The notes: generated by a model from the letters alone, not told the origin. Shown: positions 35,603 through 46,163, counted from the first letter of the stretch. The stretch is 64,000 bases of DNA from Dyella_A sp051962475 (GCF_051962475.1 NZ_JBQCCF010000034.1:62001-126000), one strand, 5' to 3'. Numbers and translations: made by a program.

Positions 35603-36631
35603 ATGAGCGCCTACAAGTACACGGTGAGTGAGCTGGCCGAACGCTTCAGCCTGCGCGTGCACGGCGACGGCAGCCGCCTGGTCGATGGCGTCGGCACGCT
35701 GGCTGGCGCCGGGCCGGATCAGCTCACCTTCCTGTCCAACAGCAAATACGCCAGCCAGCTCGCGCACACCCGCGCCGGCACCGTGGTGCTGCGTGAGGCC
35801 GATGCTGCGCAGTGTCCGGCGAGCGCGTTGATCGCGCGCGATCCCTACGTGGCCTACGCCAAGATCGCGGCGCTGTTCGAGCGCCTGCCGGCGGCGCCCG
35901 CGGGGGTGCATCCCAGCGCGGTCGTCGCCCCCACCGCACGGGTGAGCGAGAGCGCCAGCGTGGGCCCCTGCTGCGTGGTGGAAGACGGCGCGGTGATCGA
36001 GGACGGTGCCGTGCTCGGCCCGCACTGCATCATCGGCGAGGGCTGCGTAGTAGGTGCCCAATCGCGGCTGGTGGCCCGGGTGACGTTGGTGACGCGGGTG
36101 ACGCTCGGCAAGCGGGTGCTGGTGCATCCGGGCGCGGTGATCGGCTCGGACGGTTTCGGTCTGGCGTTCGACACCGACCACTGGATCAAGCTGCCGCAGC
36201 TCGGCGGCGTGCGCATCGGCGACGACTGCGAGATCGGCGCCAACACCACCATCGACCGCGGCGCGCTGGACGACACCGTGCTGGAAGAAGACGTGCGCCT
36301 GGACAACCAGATCCAGATCGCCCACAACGTGCATGTCGGCGCGCACACCGCGATGGCCGGTTGCGCCGCCGTGGCCGGCAGCGCGAAGATCGGCCGCTAC
36401 TGCATGATCGGCGGCAACGCCGGTGTGCTCGGCCATCTGGAACTGGCCGACCGGGTTACCATTATGGCCAAGAGCCTGGTGACCCATTCGATCCGCGAGC
36501 CCGGCGAATACGCCTCGGGCACGCCACTGCAGGACAACCGCCAGTGGCGCAAGAACGCCGCCCGCTTCAAACACCTCGACGATTACGCGCGCCGACTGTC
36601 GGCGCTGGAGAAGGACAGCAACAATGAGTGA
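35603..36631 (+). CDS. lpxD: UDP-3-O-(3-hydroxyacyl)glucosamine N-acyltransferase
   Basis: A 342-residue homotrimeric acyltransferase, the third step of lipid A synthesis. It transfers a hydroxyacyl chain from ACP to UDP-3-O-acylglucosamine. The N-terminal uridine-binding domain (LTFLSNSKYASQL) precedes a left-handed beta-helix of hexapeptide repeats, with the likely catalytic His241 in QIAHNVHVG, and a C-terminal helix. A CGGGAG ribosome site supports ATG 35603. It overlaps fabZ by 8 nt. Confidence 0.97.
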   Translation: MSAYKYTVSELAERFSLRVHGDGSRLVDGVGTLAGAGPDQLTFLSNSKYASQLAHTRAGTVVLREADAAQCPASALIARDPYVAYAKIAALFERLPAAPAGVHPSAVVAPTARVSESASVGPCCVVEDGAVIEDGAVLGPHCIIGEGCVVGAQSRLVARVTLVTRVTLGKRVLVHPGAVIGSDGFGLAFDTDHWIKLPQLGGVRIGDDCEIGANTTIDRGALDDTVLEEDVRLDNQIQIAHNVHVGAHTAMAGCAAVAGSAKIGRYCMIGGNAGVLGHLELADRVTIMAKSLVTHSIREPGEYASGTPLQDNRQWRKNAARFKHLDDYARRLSALEKDSNNE

Positions 36632-37097
36632 TTACGCCGCGGACTTCAGCCTGCCGGTGCATGTCGAGCAGATCCAGCAGCTGCTGCCGCACCGCTATCC
36701 GTTCCTGCTGGTGGACCGGGTGATCGAGCTGGTACCCGACATCAGCGTGGTGACGCTGAAGAACGTCACCATGAACGAGCCTTTCTTCCAGGGCCACTTC
36801 CCCGGCCACCCGGTGATGCCCGGCGTGCTGATCGTGGAGGCGATGGCGCAGAGCGCCGGCCTGCTCACCCAGATCTCCAGCCGTCTGAAGGGCAACCAGG
36901 GCAGTCCGCTGTTCTACCTGGCCAAGATCGACAATGCCCGTTTCGCCTGCCCCGTCGTGCCCGGCGACCAGCTGCGCATGGAGGTTTCGCTCAAGCGCCT
37001 GATGCGCGGCATGGGCCTGTTCGTGGCGCGCACCCTGGTGGACGGCAAGGAAGTGGCGAGCTGCGAGCTGATGTGCGCCGCGAGGTCCGACAAATGA
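36624..37097 (+). CDS. fabZ: 3-hydroxyacyl-[acyl-carrier-protein] dehydratase
   Basis: A 157-residue hot-dog-fold enzyme that dehydrates 3-hydroxyacyl-ACP in fatty acid elongation and competes with LpxA/LpxD for the same substrates. Catalytic His58 is in GHFPGHPVMPG and Glu72 in LIVEAMAQSAG. It overlaps lpxD by 8 nt and lpxA by 4 nt (ATGA), so the balance between lipid A and membrane fatty acids is set within one mRNA. Confidence 0.97.
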   Translation: MSDYAADFSLPVHVEQIQQLLPHRYPFLLVDRVIELVPDISVVTLKNVTMNEPFFQGHFPGHPVMPGVLIVEAMAQSAGLLTQISSRLKGNQGSPLFYLAKIDNARFACPVVPGDQLRMEVSLKRLMRGMGLFVARTLVDGKEVASCELMCAARSDK

Positions 37098-37882
37098 GCC
37101 ATGCCGCCTCGGTCCATCCCACCGCGCAGATCGACCCGTCGGTCGTGCTGGGTGACAACGTCAGCGTCGGCGCCTACAGCGTTATCGGCCCGGACGTGGA
37201 GATCGGCGCGGGCACCACGATCGGTCCGCACGTGGTGATCGAGGGGCCGACCCGCATCGGCTGCGACAACCGCATCAGTCAGTTCGCCTCGCTCGGCGGC
37301 GATCCGCAGGACAAGAAGTTCAAGGGCGAGCGCACCGAGCTGGTGATCGGCGATCGCAACCTGATCCGCGAGTTCGTCACCATCAACCGCGGCACCGGCG
37401 ACGGCGGCAGTATCACCCGCATCGGCAACGACAACTGGCTGCTGGCCTACGTGCACGTGGCGCACGACTGCCAGATCGGCAACCACGTGGTGTTCTCCAA
37501 TTACTCGGCGCTGGCCGGTCACGCCGAAATCGGCGACTGGACCATCCTGTCGGGCTACTCGGGTGTGCACCAGTTCTGCAAGGTCGGCGCGCACGCGTTC
37601 ATCGGCATGGGCTGCCTGGTCGGCTCGGACGTGCCGCCGTTCGTGATGATGGCGAACGAGACCCGCGGCCGCCCGCGTGGCATCAACAGCGAGGGCCTCA
37701 AGCGCCGCGGCTTCGATGCCACCCGCATCTCGGCGATCAAGCGCGCCTACCGCACCCTATACATGGCCGGTCTGAGCCAGGCCGAAGCACGCGAGCAGCT
37801 GGCCGCCCAGGCGCAGGAAAGCGAGGACGTGCGCGCCATGCTCGAGTTTCTCGACCGCAGTGAGCGCGCGCTGGCCCGTTAA
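37094..37882 (+). CDS. lpxA: UDP-N-acetylglucosamine acyltransferase
   Basis: A 262-residue trimeric beta-helix enzyme that adds 3-hydroxyacyl chains to UDP-GlcNAc, the first step of lipid A synthesis. It has hexapeptide repeats across the first 190 residues and the catalytic base His124 in VHVAHDC. The C-terminal helical part (FDATRISAIKRAYRTLY) is typical. Length equals E. coli LpxA (262). The ATG overlaps the fabZ stop. Confidence 0.97.
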   Translation: MSHAASVHPTAQIDPSVVLGDNVSVGAYSVIGPDVEIGAGTTIGPHVVIEGPTRIGCDNRISQFASLGGDPQDKKFKGERTELVIGDRNLIREFVTINRGTGDGGSITRIGNDNWLLAYVHVAHDCQIGNHVVFSNYSALAGHAEIGDWTILSGYSGVHQFCKVGAHAFIGMGCLVGSDVPPFVMMANETRGRPRGINSEGLKRRGFDATRISAIKRAYRTLYMAGLSQAEAREQLAAQAQESEDVRAMLEFLDRSERALAR

Positions 37883-37951
37883 GCGCCCCGCTTATCGGGC
37901 CATCAGGCACGGGCTCTTGCTCCTGCTTTTACCCGAGGTAGGGACATCCGT

Positions 37952-39169
37952 ATGGCATTGAACGAAGTCTCGCCAGACGCACCCACCATCGCCGTCATCG
38001 CTGGCGAAGAGTCCGGCGACCAGCTCGGCGGCGACCTGCTGGCCGCCCTGCGCCAGCGCTACCCGCAGGCCCGCTTCATCGGTATCGGCGGCAAGCGCAT
38101 GCAGGCGCAGGGGCTGGAGAGCTGGTACGACATGGCCGAGCTGTCGCTGTTCGGCCTGGCCGAGGTGCTGCACCACCTGCCCCGCCTGCTCAGGCTGCGC
38201 AAGGAACTGACAGAGCGCCTGATCTCCATGCAGCCGGACGTGGTGATCGGCATCGACGCGCCAGACTTCAACCTCGGCCTGGAACGCCGATTGCGTGAGG
38301 CGGGTCTGCGCACCGTGCATTACGTGAGCCCTTCGGTGTGGGCCTGGCGCGAGAAGCGCGCTGAGAAGATCGGGCGCAGCGCCGACCGCGTGCTTTGCCT
38401 GTTTCCGATGGAACCACCGATCTACGCCCGCCACGGCGTCGACGCACGCTTCGTCGGCCATCCGCTGGCCGATCGCTTTCCGATGGTCGGCGACCGCGCC
38501 GGCGCGCGCGACGCGCTCGGGCTGCCGCACGACGTGCCGGTGCTGGCGGTGCTGCCGGGCAGTCGCGGCTCGGAAATCGCGCGGCTGGGCGCGATTTTCC
38601 TCGACGCGGCCGCGCGCGTAGCGACGGCCATCCCGGGGTTGCGTGTGGTGGTACCTGCCGCCAACGCGCGCGTGCGGGCACAGGTGCAGGCGCTGCTGGC
38701 CCAGGTCGGCCGCCACTGGCCGGTGCCGCCACAACTGATCGATGGCCAGGCCCATGAGGCGATGCTCGCCGCCGACGTGGTGTTGCTCGCCTCCGGCACC
38801 GCCACCCTGGAAGCGATGCTGGCCAAGCGCCCGATGGTGGTCGGTTACCGCGTGTCGCCGATCAGCTACCGCATCGCCCGGTGGCTGCGCATGCTCAAGA
38901 CCGACATCTACTCGCTGCCCAACGTGCTAGCGCGCGCCAACGGGCTGGACCGTCCGCTGCCCGTCGCCGAGCGCATGCAGGACGACTGCACCGCCGCGCA
39001 CCTGGCCGATGACACGCTGGCGCTGTTCAACGACAGCGAGCGGCGCGGGCAGATCGTGGCGACCTTCGAGGCGCTGCACCGCGCGCTTCGCGTGGACCTG
39101 CACGGGCATGCCGGCGACGCCGCCGCCGATGTCGTGGCGGAACTGCTGGAGCGGCCCGATGCGCAGTGA
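37952..39169 (+). CDS. lpxB: Lipid-A-disaccharide synthase
   Basis: A 405-residue GT19 glycosyltransferase that joins UDP-diacylglucosamine and lipid X to the tetra-acyl disaccharide 1-phosphate. Family motifs are GEESGDQLGGDLLAAL at the N-terminus, VIGIDAPDFNLGLE, YVSPSVWAWREKR, LFPMEPPIY and LLASGTATLEAML. It is slightly longer than E. coli LpxB (382). GAGGTAGGGA lies upstream of ATG 37952. It overlaps rnhB by 11 nt. Confidence 0.97.
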   Translation: MALNEVSPDAPTIAVIAGEESGDQLGGDLLAALRQRYPQARFIGIGGKRMQAQGLESWYDMAELSLFGLAEVLHHLPRLLRLRKELTERLISMQPDVVIGIDAPDFNLGLERRLREAGLRTVHYVSPSVWAWREKRAEKIGRSADRVLCLFPMEPPIYARHGVDARFVGHPLADRFPMVGDRAGARDALGLPHDVPVLAVLPGSRGSEIARLGAIFLDAAARVATAIPGLRVVVPAANARVRAQVQALLAQVGRHWPVPPQLIDGQAHEAMLAADVVLLASGTATLEAMLAKRPMVVGYRVSPISYRIARWLRMLKTDIYSLPNVLARANGLDRPLPVAERMQDDCTAAHLADDTLALFNDSERRGQIVATFEALHRALRVDLHGHAGDAAADVVAELLERPDAQ

Positions 39170-39797
39170 TGTCGCCAGCCGGGTGCGGACGAAACCGCCG
39201 ATCGCGCCCGACCAGCGCGTGCTGGTCGCCGGCGTCGACGAGGCCGGACGCGGCCCGCTGGCCGGACCGGTGGTGGTGGCCGCGGTGATCCTCGATCCAT
39301 CCCGGCCGATCGTGGGGCTGGACGATTCGAAGAAGCTCAGCGAGCGCCGGCGCGAGGTGCTTTACCTGCAGGTGATCGAGCGGGCGCTGGCGCACTGCGT
39401 GATCGTGGTCGAGACCGAGGAGATCGACCGCATCAACATCTTCCAGGCCACCATGGTCGGCATGAGCCGCGCGGTGGCCGGACTGTCGCCGACCGCGCAC
39501 GAGGCGCTGGTGGATGGCAACGCGCTGCCGCGCGACCTGCCTTGCGCCGGCCGCGCCATTGTCGGCGGTGATGCGTTGGAACCGGCGATCAGTGCCGCCT
39601 CGATCCTGGCCAAGGTGAGCCGCGACCGCCTGATGGTGCAACTAGATGCCGAGCACCCCGGCTACGGTTTTGCCGTCCACAAAGGCTACGCTACGCCGGG
39701 CCATCTGGACGCGCTCCAGCGTCTGGGACCCTGCCCGCACCACCGGCGCAGCTTCGCGCCGGTGGGCCGGGCGCTGGAGCAGATGACGCTGTTCTGA
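39159..39797 (+). CDS. rnhB: Ribonuclease HII
   Basis: A 212-residue endonuclease that cuts the RNA strand of RNA/DNA hybrids and single ribonucleotides in DNA. The catalytic DEAGRGPLAGPVV motif, the DDSKKLSERRRE stretch and the ISAASILAKVSRDRLM segment with the third acidic residue nearby are present. ATG 39159 is chosen as it falls inside lpxB, as is usual for this gene pair. Earlier in-frame starts would give a non-family N-terminus. Confidence 0.95.
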   Translation: MRSDVASRVRTKPPIAPDQRVLVAGVDEAGRGPLAGPVVVAAVILDPSRPIVGLDDSKKLSERRREVLYLQVIERALAHCVIVVETEEIDRINIFQATMVGMSRAVAGLSPTAHEALVDGNALPRDLPCAGRAIVGGDALEPAISAASILAKVSRDRLMVQLDAEHPGYGFAVHKGYATPGHLDALQRLGPCPHHRRSFAPVGRALEQMTLF

Positions 39798-40111
39798 GCG
39801 GCCGGCGTCGACGCCACCGGCCAAGCATAAGCAGGGCCACCGGATGTTCATGAACACCCGTCTGATGGCATGCGTCCGCGCCCGGAGTGCGGCGTAAGAT
39901 CTTGCCATCGCCCGATACCCCCATCCGGCGTGTCACGGATCCCCGCCGCAACCTTTCGGCCACTGCCCGCATCCATGACGCCAAGGACACCACGGTGGCG
40001 ACCGGCATGGCCATCCAGCCGCCACCCCACGCACGGATGCTGTCCGGTCCGATGCGCGCTACGACCGGGAAGCATCCTCCCGACCGCGGAACCCCCGCCT
40101 GGAGTCGCGCC

Positions 40112-40330
40112 ATGACATCGCAACGGTCCCACCCTTCGATGGCGACGGACACGCCGGCCCTCCTGTTCCCCAGCGAAATCCGCGGCACCGCCGACGCGCC
40201 CCTCGCCGGTGCGACTGTGGCGGCGCCGGACCAACGGCATCGCGACTACGATGGCCGCGGCCTGAGCATCGGTCCGCTGGACCATCTCACCCCGGCCGTC
40301 GACGTCAGCGAGCGCTTCGCCATTCGCTGA
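40112..40330 (+). CDS. Possible small hypothetical protein
   Basis: A 72-residue reading frame in the otherwise empty 676-bp gap between rnhB and dnaE. GGAG lies 8 bp before the ATG, and the last 40 codons show a strongly GC-biased third position (for example RGLSIGPLDHLTPAVDVSE), which favours coding. I do not recognise the product and see no signal or membrane segment. The rest of the gap (39798-40111 and 40331-40473) shows no clear feature. Confidence 0.35.
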   Translation: MTSQRSHPSMATDTPALLFPSEIRGTADAPLAGATVAAPDQRHRDYDGRGLSIGPLDHLTPAVDVSERFAIR

Positions 40331-40473
40331 TCGCCTGCCTCGACGCGGGCCGCGCACGCGACCCGCGCGGCGCAGGCCAGATGCCAACTGGCGCAAAGCC
40401 CCGGCGCGGGATGTCAATTCTTGCCGCCCCGCAGGGCCGCGGCTAGGCTGGGCGACCACCTCGCGCGTGCACC

Positions 40474-43400
40474 ATGTCCGCCCGCTACGTCCACCTGCAC
40501 CTGCACAGCGAATACTCGCTGGTCGACTCGACCATCCGCATCAAGGCGCTGGTCGACGGCTGCGTGCGCGCTGGCATGCCGGCCGTCGCGCTCACCGACG
40601 AGAGCAACATGTTCGCGCTGGTGAAGTTCTACAAGGCGTGCAGCGCGGCCGGCATCAAGCCGATCGGCGGCTGCGACCTGTGGATCAGCGCGCCGGACGA
40701 TCCGCGCCCGTGGCGGCTCACCGCGCTGTGCCAGAACCATCCGGGGTACCTGAATCTCTCGCGGATGGTGTCGCGCGCCTGGCGCGACGGCCAGCACGGC
40801 GGCAAGGCGATGGTGGACGCCGCGTGGCTCACGCCCGAGGCCACCGATGGCCTTATCGCCCTGCTCGGTCGTGACAGCGAGATCGGCCGCATCGCCGTGA
40901 ACCAGGGGATCGAGGCCGCCTCGGCGCGCCTGCGTCCGCTGCTGCGGCTATTCCCCGACCGCCTCTACCTCGAACTCACCCGCTGCGGCCGCGACGGTGA
41001 GGAAACCTGGAACACCGCTGCGCTGGCGCTGGCCACCGAGCTCAACCTGCCGGTGATCGCCAGCAACGACGTGCGCTTCCTCAAGCAGGAGGATTTCGAG
41101 GCGCACGAGGCGCGCGTGTGCATCAACCAGGGCCGCGTGCTGGCCGATCCGAAGCGCCCGCGCGACTACGCCGACCAGCAGTACCTGAAGTCGCCCGAGG
41201 AGATGCAGGCGCTGTTCGCCGACCTGCCCGAGGCGCTGGAAAACACTGTCGAGCTGGCCAAGCGCTGCAATCTCGAGTTGCAGTTCGGCACCTACTACCT
41301 GCCGGACTTCCCGGTGCCCGAAGGCCACGACCTGGCCAGCTACATCCGCGAGCTGTCGCGCCAGGGCCTGGCCGAGCGCCTGGCCGCCGCACCGCTGGCG
41401 CCGGGCAAGACGCTGGCCGAGTACGAGGAGCGGCTGGAGCGCGAGCTCGACGTCATCATCAAGATGGGCTTCCCCGGCTACTTCCTGATCGTGGCCGACT
41501 TCATCAACTGGGGTAAGCAGAACGGCATCCCGGTGGGCCCCGGCCGCGGCTCGGGCGCCGGCTCGCTGGTGGCCTGGGTGCTGAAGATCACCGACCTGGA
41601 CCCGCTGCAGTTCGACCTGCTGTTCGAGCGCTTCCTCAACCCCGAACGCGTGTCGATGCCCGACTTCGACATCGACTTCTGCATGGATCGCCGCGACGAG
41701 GTGATCGACTACGTGTCGCGCAAGTACGGCCGCGACCACGTCAGCCAGATCATCACCTACGGCTCGATGGCGGCCAAGGCGGTGCTGCGCGATTCGGGCC
41801 GCGTGCTGGGCATGGGCTACAACGCGGTCGACAAGATCGCCAAGCTGATCCCGCCGCGTCCGCTCGACCTCACGCTGTCCGACGCGCTCGGCCGCAGCGA
41901 AAAATCGAAGAAGGAGCCCGAACGCGTCGTCAAGGAATTCTGCGAGCTGTACGAGCAGGACGAGGACGAGGCGCGGCCGCTGATCGACCTCGCGCTGAAG
42001 CTGGAAAACCTGACCCGCAACGCCGGCAAGCATGCCGGCGGCGTGGTGATCGGCCCCAAGCCGCTCACCGAGTTCGCCCCGCTGTACTGCGAGCCGGGCG
42101 GCGCCGGCGTGGTGACCCAGTACGACAAGGACGACGTCGAGGCGGTCGGCCTAGTGAAGTTCGACTTCCTCGGCCTGCGCACGCTGACCATCATCGACTG
42201 GGCGGTGAAGGCGATCAACGCGCGCCGCGCGCACAGCGGCGAGGAGCCGCTGGACATCTCCACGCTGCCGCTGGACGACCCGGCGCCCTACGAGCTGCTG
42301 AAGAAGGCGCAGACGGTCGCCGTGTTCCAGCTCGAATCCTCCGGCATGCAGCGCATGCTGAAAGACGCCAAGCCCGACCGCTTCGAGGACATCATCGCGC
42401 TGGTGGCGCTGTACCGCCCCGGCCCGATGGACCTGATCCCCAGCTTCGTCGCGCGCAAGCACGGCAAGGAAGAGGTGGAGTATCCCGACCCGCGCGTCGA
42501 GCCGATCCTGAAAGAGACCTACGGCATCATGGTCTATCAGGAGCAGGTGATGCAGATGGCGCAGATCGTGGGCGGTTACTCGCTCGGCGGCGCCGACCTG
42601 CTGCGCCGAGCGATGGGCAAGAAGAAAGTCGAGGAGATGGCCAAGGAGCGCGCCAAGTTCCGCGAGGGTGCCGCCAAGGACGGGCTGACCGGCGAAAAGG
42701 CCGACCAGATCTTCGACCTGATGGAGAAGTTCGCCGGCTACGGCTTCAACAAGTCGCACGCGGCCGCCTACGCGCTGGTGTCCTATCAGACTGCCTGGCT
42801 GAAGGCGCACTACCCAGCCGAATTCATGGCCGCGACGATCTCCTCGGACATGGACAACACCGACAAGGCGGTGACGTTCCTGGACGAGTCGCGCGCGATC
42901 GGCATCACCGTGCTGCCGCCGGATGTGAACGCCTCGGAATTCATGTTCGTGGCGACCGAACCCAAGACCATCCGCTACGGCCTGGGCGCGATCAAGGGCG
43001 TCGGCCAGGGCGCCTGCGAGGCGATCGTCGCCGAGCGCGCGCACGGCTCCTACACCGACCTGGCCGATTTCTGCCGCCGCGTCGATCCGACCAAGCTCAA
43101 CCGCCGCGTGCTCGAGGCACTGATCTACTCCGGCGCGCTCGACGCACTGGCCCCCACCCGGGCCAGCCTGATGCTGCAACTGCCCGACGCGATCAAGGCC
43201 GCCGAGCAGCACCTGCGCGACAAGCAGTCCGGCCAGAACGACATGTTCGGCGCGGCGATGGGCGCCATCACGCCGGTGGTGCAGATCGACCTGCCCACCG
43301 CGCCCGAGTGGCCACTGGAGGAAAAGCTCAAGGGCGAACGCGACACGCTCGGCCACTACCTCTCCGGCCATCCCACCGACCCGTGGAAGGACGAGCTGGC

Positions 43401-44016
43401 GCAGCTGTCCACCTGCCCGCTGGGCGAGATCGTCGATCGCTACCAGCCGCCCCGGCCGCGCAAGAACGACGACGGCGAGGCGAACCGCTTCCGCCGCGGC
43501 CCGGACACGCCGTGGACGGTCGCCGGCATGGTCACCGCCGTGCGCAAGCGCGGCGATTCGGACGCCTTCGTGCGACTGGAAGACGGCACCGGCACCATCG
43601 AGGTGAGCTTCTTCGGCGAACTGTTCCAGCAGGTTGCGCCGCTGCTGGTGCGCGACGAGATGCTGATCGTCGAAGGCGGCCTGCGTATCGACGATTTCTC
43701 CGGCGGCGGTTTCCAGGTGCGCGCGCGCAGCGCGATCACCCTCGCCGACGCCTGCCGCCGGCATGCCCGCCTGCTGCGCCTGAAGCTCAACGGCATCTCA
43801 CCGGACTTTCCCGCCCAGCTGCAGCGCACCCTGGCCGGCTTCCGCGGCGGGCGCGCCAGCGTGGTGCTGCACGGCTATCACAACCGCGACGCCCAGGCGG
43901 ACCTCGAACTGGGCGAAGCCTGGCGGGTGGAGGCCATCCCCGACCTGCTGCGCGCCGTGCGCGCCCTGCCCGGCGTGGAAGCCGCGCGGCTGCGTATCGT
44001 CAAAAGCCAGGAGTAG
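40474..44016 (+). CDS. dnaE: DNA polymerase III subunit alpha
   Basis: An 1180-residue replicative polymerase. The PHP domain is at the N-terminus (HLHSEYSLVDS). The palm holds the metal-binding aspartates Asp399 and Asp401 in PDFDIDF and Asp564 in VKFDFLGLRTLT, with GPGRGSGAGSLVAW in between. The fingers, helix-hairpin-helix, OB fold (from about residue 1005, WTVAGMVTAVR) and C-terminal tau-binding region follow. E. coli DnaE is 1160. The ribosome site is not strong. The gene lies between rnhB and accA, as in E. coli. Confidence 0.97.
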   Translation: MSARYVHLHLHSEYSLVDSTIRIKALVDGCVRAGMPAVALTDESNMFALVKFYKACSAAGIKPIGGCDLWISAPDDPRPWRLTALCQNHPGYLNLSRMVSRAWRDGQHGGKAMVDAAWLTPEATDGLIALLGRDSEIGRIAVNQGIEAASARLRPLLRLFPDRLYLELTRCGRDGEETWNTAALALATELNLPVIASNDVRFLKQEDFEAHEARVCINQGRVLADPKRPRDYADQQYLKSPEEMQALFADLPEALENTVELAKRCNLELQFGTYYLPDFPVPEGHDLASYIRELSRQGLAERLAAAPLAPGKTLAEYEERLERELDVIIKMGFPGYFLIVADFINWGKQNGIPVGPGRGSGAGSLVAWVLKITDLDPLQFDLLFERFLNPERVSMPDFDIDFCMDRRDEVIDYVSRKYGRDHVSQIITYGSMAAKAVLRDSGRVLGMGYNAVDKIAKLIPPRPLDLTLSDALGRSEKSKKEPERVVKEFCELYEQDEDEARPLIDLALKLENLTRNAGKHAGGVVIGPKPLTEFAPLYCEPGGAGVVTQYDKDDVEAVGLVKFDFLGLRTLTIIDWAVKAINARRAHSGEEPLDISTLPLDDPAPYELLKKAQTVAVFQLESSGMQRMLKDAKPDRFEDIIALVALYRPGPMDLIPSFVARKHGKEEVEYPDPRVEPILKETYGIMVYQEQVMQMAQIVGGYSLGGADLLRRAMGKKKVEEMAKERAKFREGAAKDGLTGEKADQIFDLMEKFAGYGFNKSHAAAYALVSYQTAWLKAHYPAEFMAATISSDMDNTDKAVTFLDESRAIGITVLPPDVNASEFMFVATEPKTIRYGLGAIKGVGQGACEAIVAERAHGSYTDLADFCRRVDPTKLNRRVLEALIYSGALDALAPTRASLMLQLPDAIKAAEQHLRDKQSGQNDMFGAAMGAITPVVQIDLPTAPEWPLEEKLKGERDTLGHYLSGHPTDPWKDELAQLSTCPLGEIVDRYQPPRPRKNDDGEANRFRRGPDTPWTVAGMVTAVRKRGDSDAFVRLEDGTGTIEVSFFGELFQQVAPLLVRDEMLIVEGGLRIDDFSGGGFQVRARSAITLADACRRHARLLRLKLNGISPDFPAQLQRTLAGFRGGRASVVLHGYHNRDAQADLELGEAWRVEAIPDLLRAVRALPGVEAARLRIVKSQE

Positions 44017-44096
44017 GAGCGCACCCTGTGCGCGAACGCTGTTGCTCCTGATCGACAGCAAAGCCAAAAAGCCTTCGCGCACAGGCTGCGCTCTTA
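44017..44096. repeat. Inverted repeat pair after dnaE (family B)
   Basis: AGGAGCGCACCCTGTGCGCG and its inverted relative are separated by about 40 bp and begin right after the dnaE stop. The layout is like the family A pairs at 5040 and 8346, but the core differs (CTGTGCGCG instead of CTCGCGGGC). Confidence 0.75.
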
Positions 44097-44133
44097 CAAT
44101 ACGGCGGCGTTCTCGCGTTTTTTCTCGCCCCGC

Positions 44134-44139
44134 TATACT
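44134..44139 (+). promoter_or_regulatory. Candidate -10 box for accA
   Basis: TATACT 29 bp before the accA start, following a T-rich stretch. No clear -35 is present. Confidence 0.3.
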
Positions 44140-44168
44140 GCCCTGCTTATTGTCCTGAAACGCAGCGA

Positions 44169-45128
<960 letters not shown>

Positions 45129-45428
45129 ATCCATCGCCGTGTCTGGCTGCCGTCGTCAGGCACGCGCAGGCTTTTCTGGCACGGCGGCACTCCGGCTACC
45201 AAGGCCGGGCACGTTCCGACGGACCCGGCTCATGCGCTGCCCTCCGCCCAGGAACGGGATAGTTGGCGGGACAGCGATGGGCGCATTTTCAAGTCCAGCG
45301 CGTTGAGGGCAACCGCGCGCAGGTCTACGCATGGCGGCGCTGCGCGCCAAGCTGCTTAACGCCGGCGTGCCGTGTTGACCCCGGGCTCTGCGATGATGCA
45401 GGCCGGATCGCCCAAGGAACCCACCGCC

Positions 45429-46163
45429 ATGGCCACGCCTGCCTCTGCCCGCCTCGCCGTGCTGATCGACGCCGACAATGCCCAGCCCGCCATCGTCGAG
45501 GGGCTGCTCGCCGAGATCGCCAAGTACGGCACCGCCCACGCCAAGCGCATCTACGGCGACTGGACCGGCCCGCACCTGAAGAGCTGGAAAGAAACCCTGC
45601 TCACCTACTCCATCCAGCCGATCCAGCAGTTCGGCTACACGCGCGGCAAGAACGCCACCGACTCGGCGATGATCATCGACGCGATGGACCTGCTCTACAC
45701 CGGGCGTTTCGACGGGTTCTGCATCGTCTCCAGCGACAGCGACTTCACCCGGCTGGCCGCGCGCATCCGCGAGTCCGGGCTCACCGTGTACGGCTTCGGC
45801 GAGAAGAAGACGCCCGAGCCCTTCGTCGCCGCCTGCGACAAGTTCATCTACACCGAGCTGCTGGTAGAGAAGCCCGAGGACGAACATCCGACCAAGCCGA
45901 TGTCGCAGCAGCAGCTCAAGGGCGATGCGCGCCTGGTCGGCTTGCTGCGCAACGCGATCGATGGCGTGTCGGACGACAGCGGCTGGGCGCACCTGGGCGC
46001 GATCGGCTCGTCCGTGGCCAAGCAGGCGCCGGAGTTCGACCCGCGCAACTACGGCTATCGCAAGCTCAGCGAGCTGGTCGATGCGATCGGACTGTTCGAG
46101 ATCGACCAGCGCGGCGATGGCCCGGCGCGCACGCTGTACGTGCGCAACAAGCGCCGCAAGTAA
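45429..46163 (+). CDS. NYN ribonuclease-like domain protein with OST-HTH/LOTUS domain
   Basis: A 244-residue cytoplasmic protein. The N-terminal NYN/PIN-like domain has the acidic site residues Asp14 and Asp16 (LIDADNAQP), Asp78 (KNATDSAM) and Asp103/Asp105 (SSDSDF), a nuclease arrangement. The C-terminal 70 residues (LKGDARLVGLL to DAIGLFEID) form an OST-HTH/LOTUS domain, known to bind RNA. Similar YihX/LabA-like proteins are widespread, but the target RNA is unknown. AAGGAA lies 9 bp before ATG 45429. The 300-bp gap from accA shows no other gene. Confidence 0.88.
   Translation: MATPASARLAVLIDADNAQPAIVEGLLAEIAKYGTAHAKRIYGDWTGPHLKSWKETLLTYSIQPIQQFGYTRGKNATDSAMIIDAMDLLYTGRFDGFCIVSSDSDFTRLAARIRESGLTVYGFGEKKTPEPFVAACDKFIYTELLVEKPEDEHPTKPMSQQQLKGDARLVGLLRNAIDGVSDDSGWAHLGAIGSSVAKQAPEFDPRNYGYRKLSELVDAIGLFEIDQRGDGPARTLYVRNKRRK

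Noticed and set aside
39848..40459. A 203-codon minus-strand frame in the rnhB-dnaE gap
   Set aside because: Arg/Gly-rich, no recognisable domain, and codon use less coding-like than the short plus-strand frame at 40112.
42151..43764. A 537-codon minus-strand frame inside dnaE
   Set aside because: Antisense shadow of the polymerase gene, with no start region or motif of its own.
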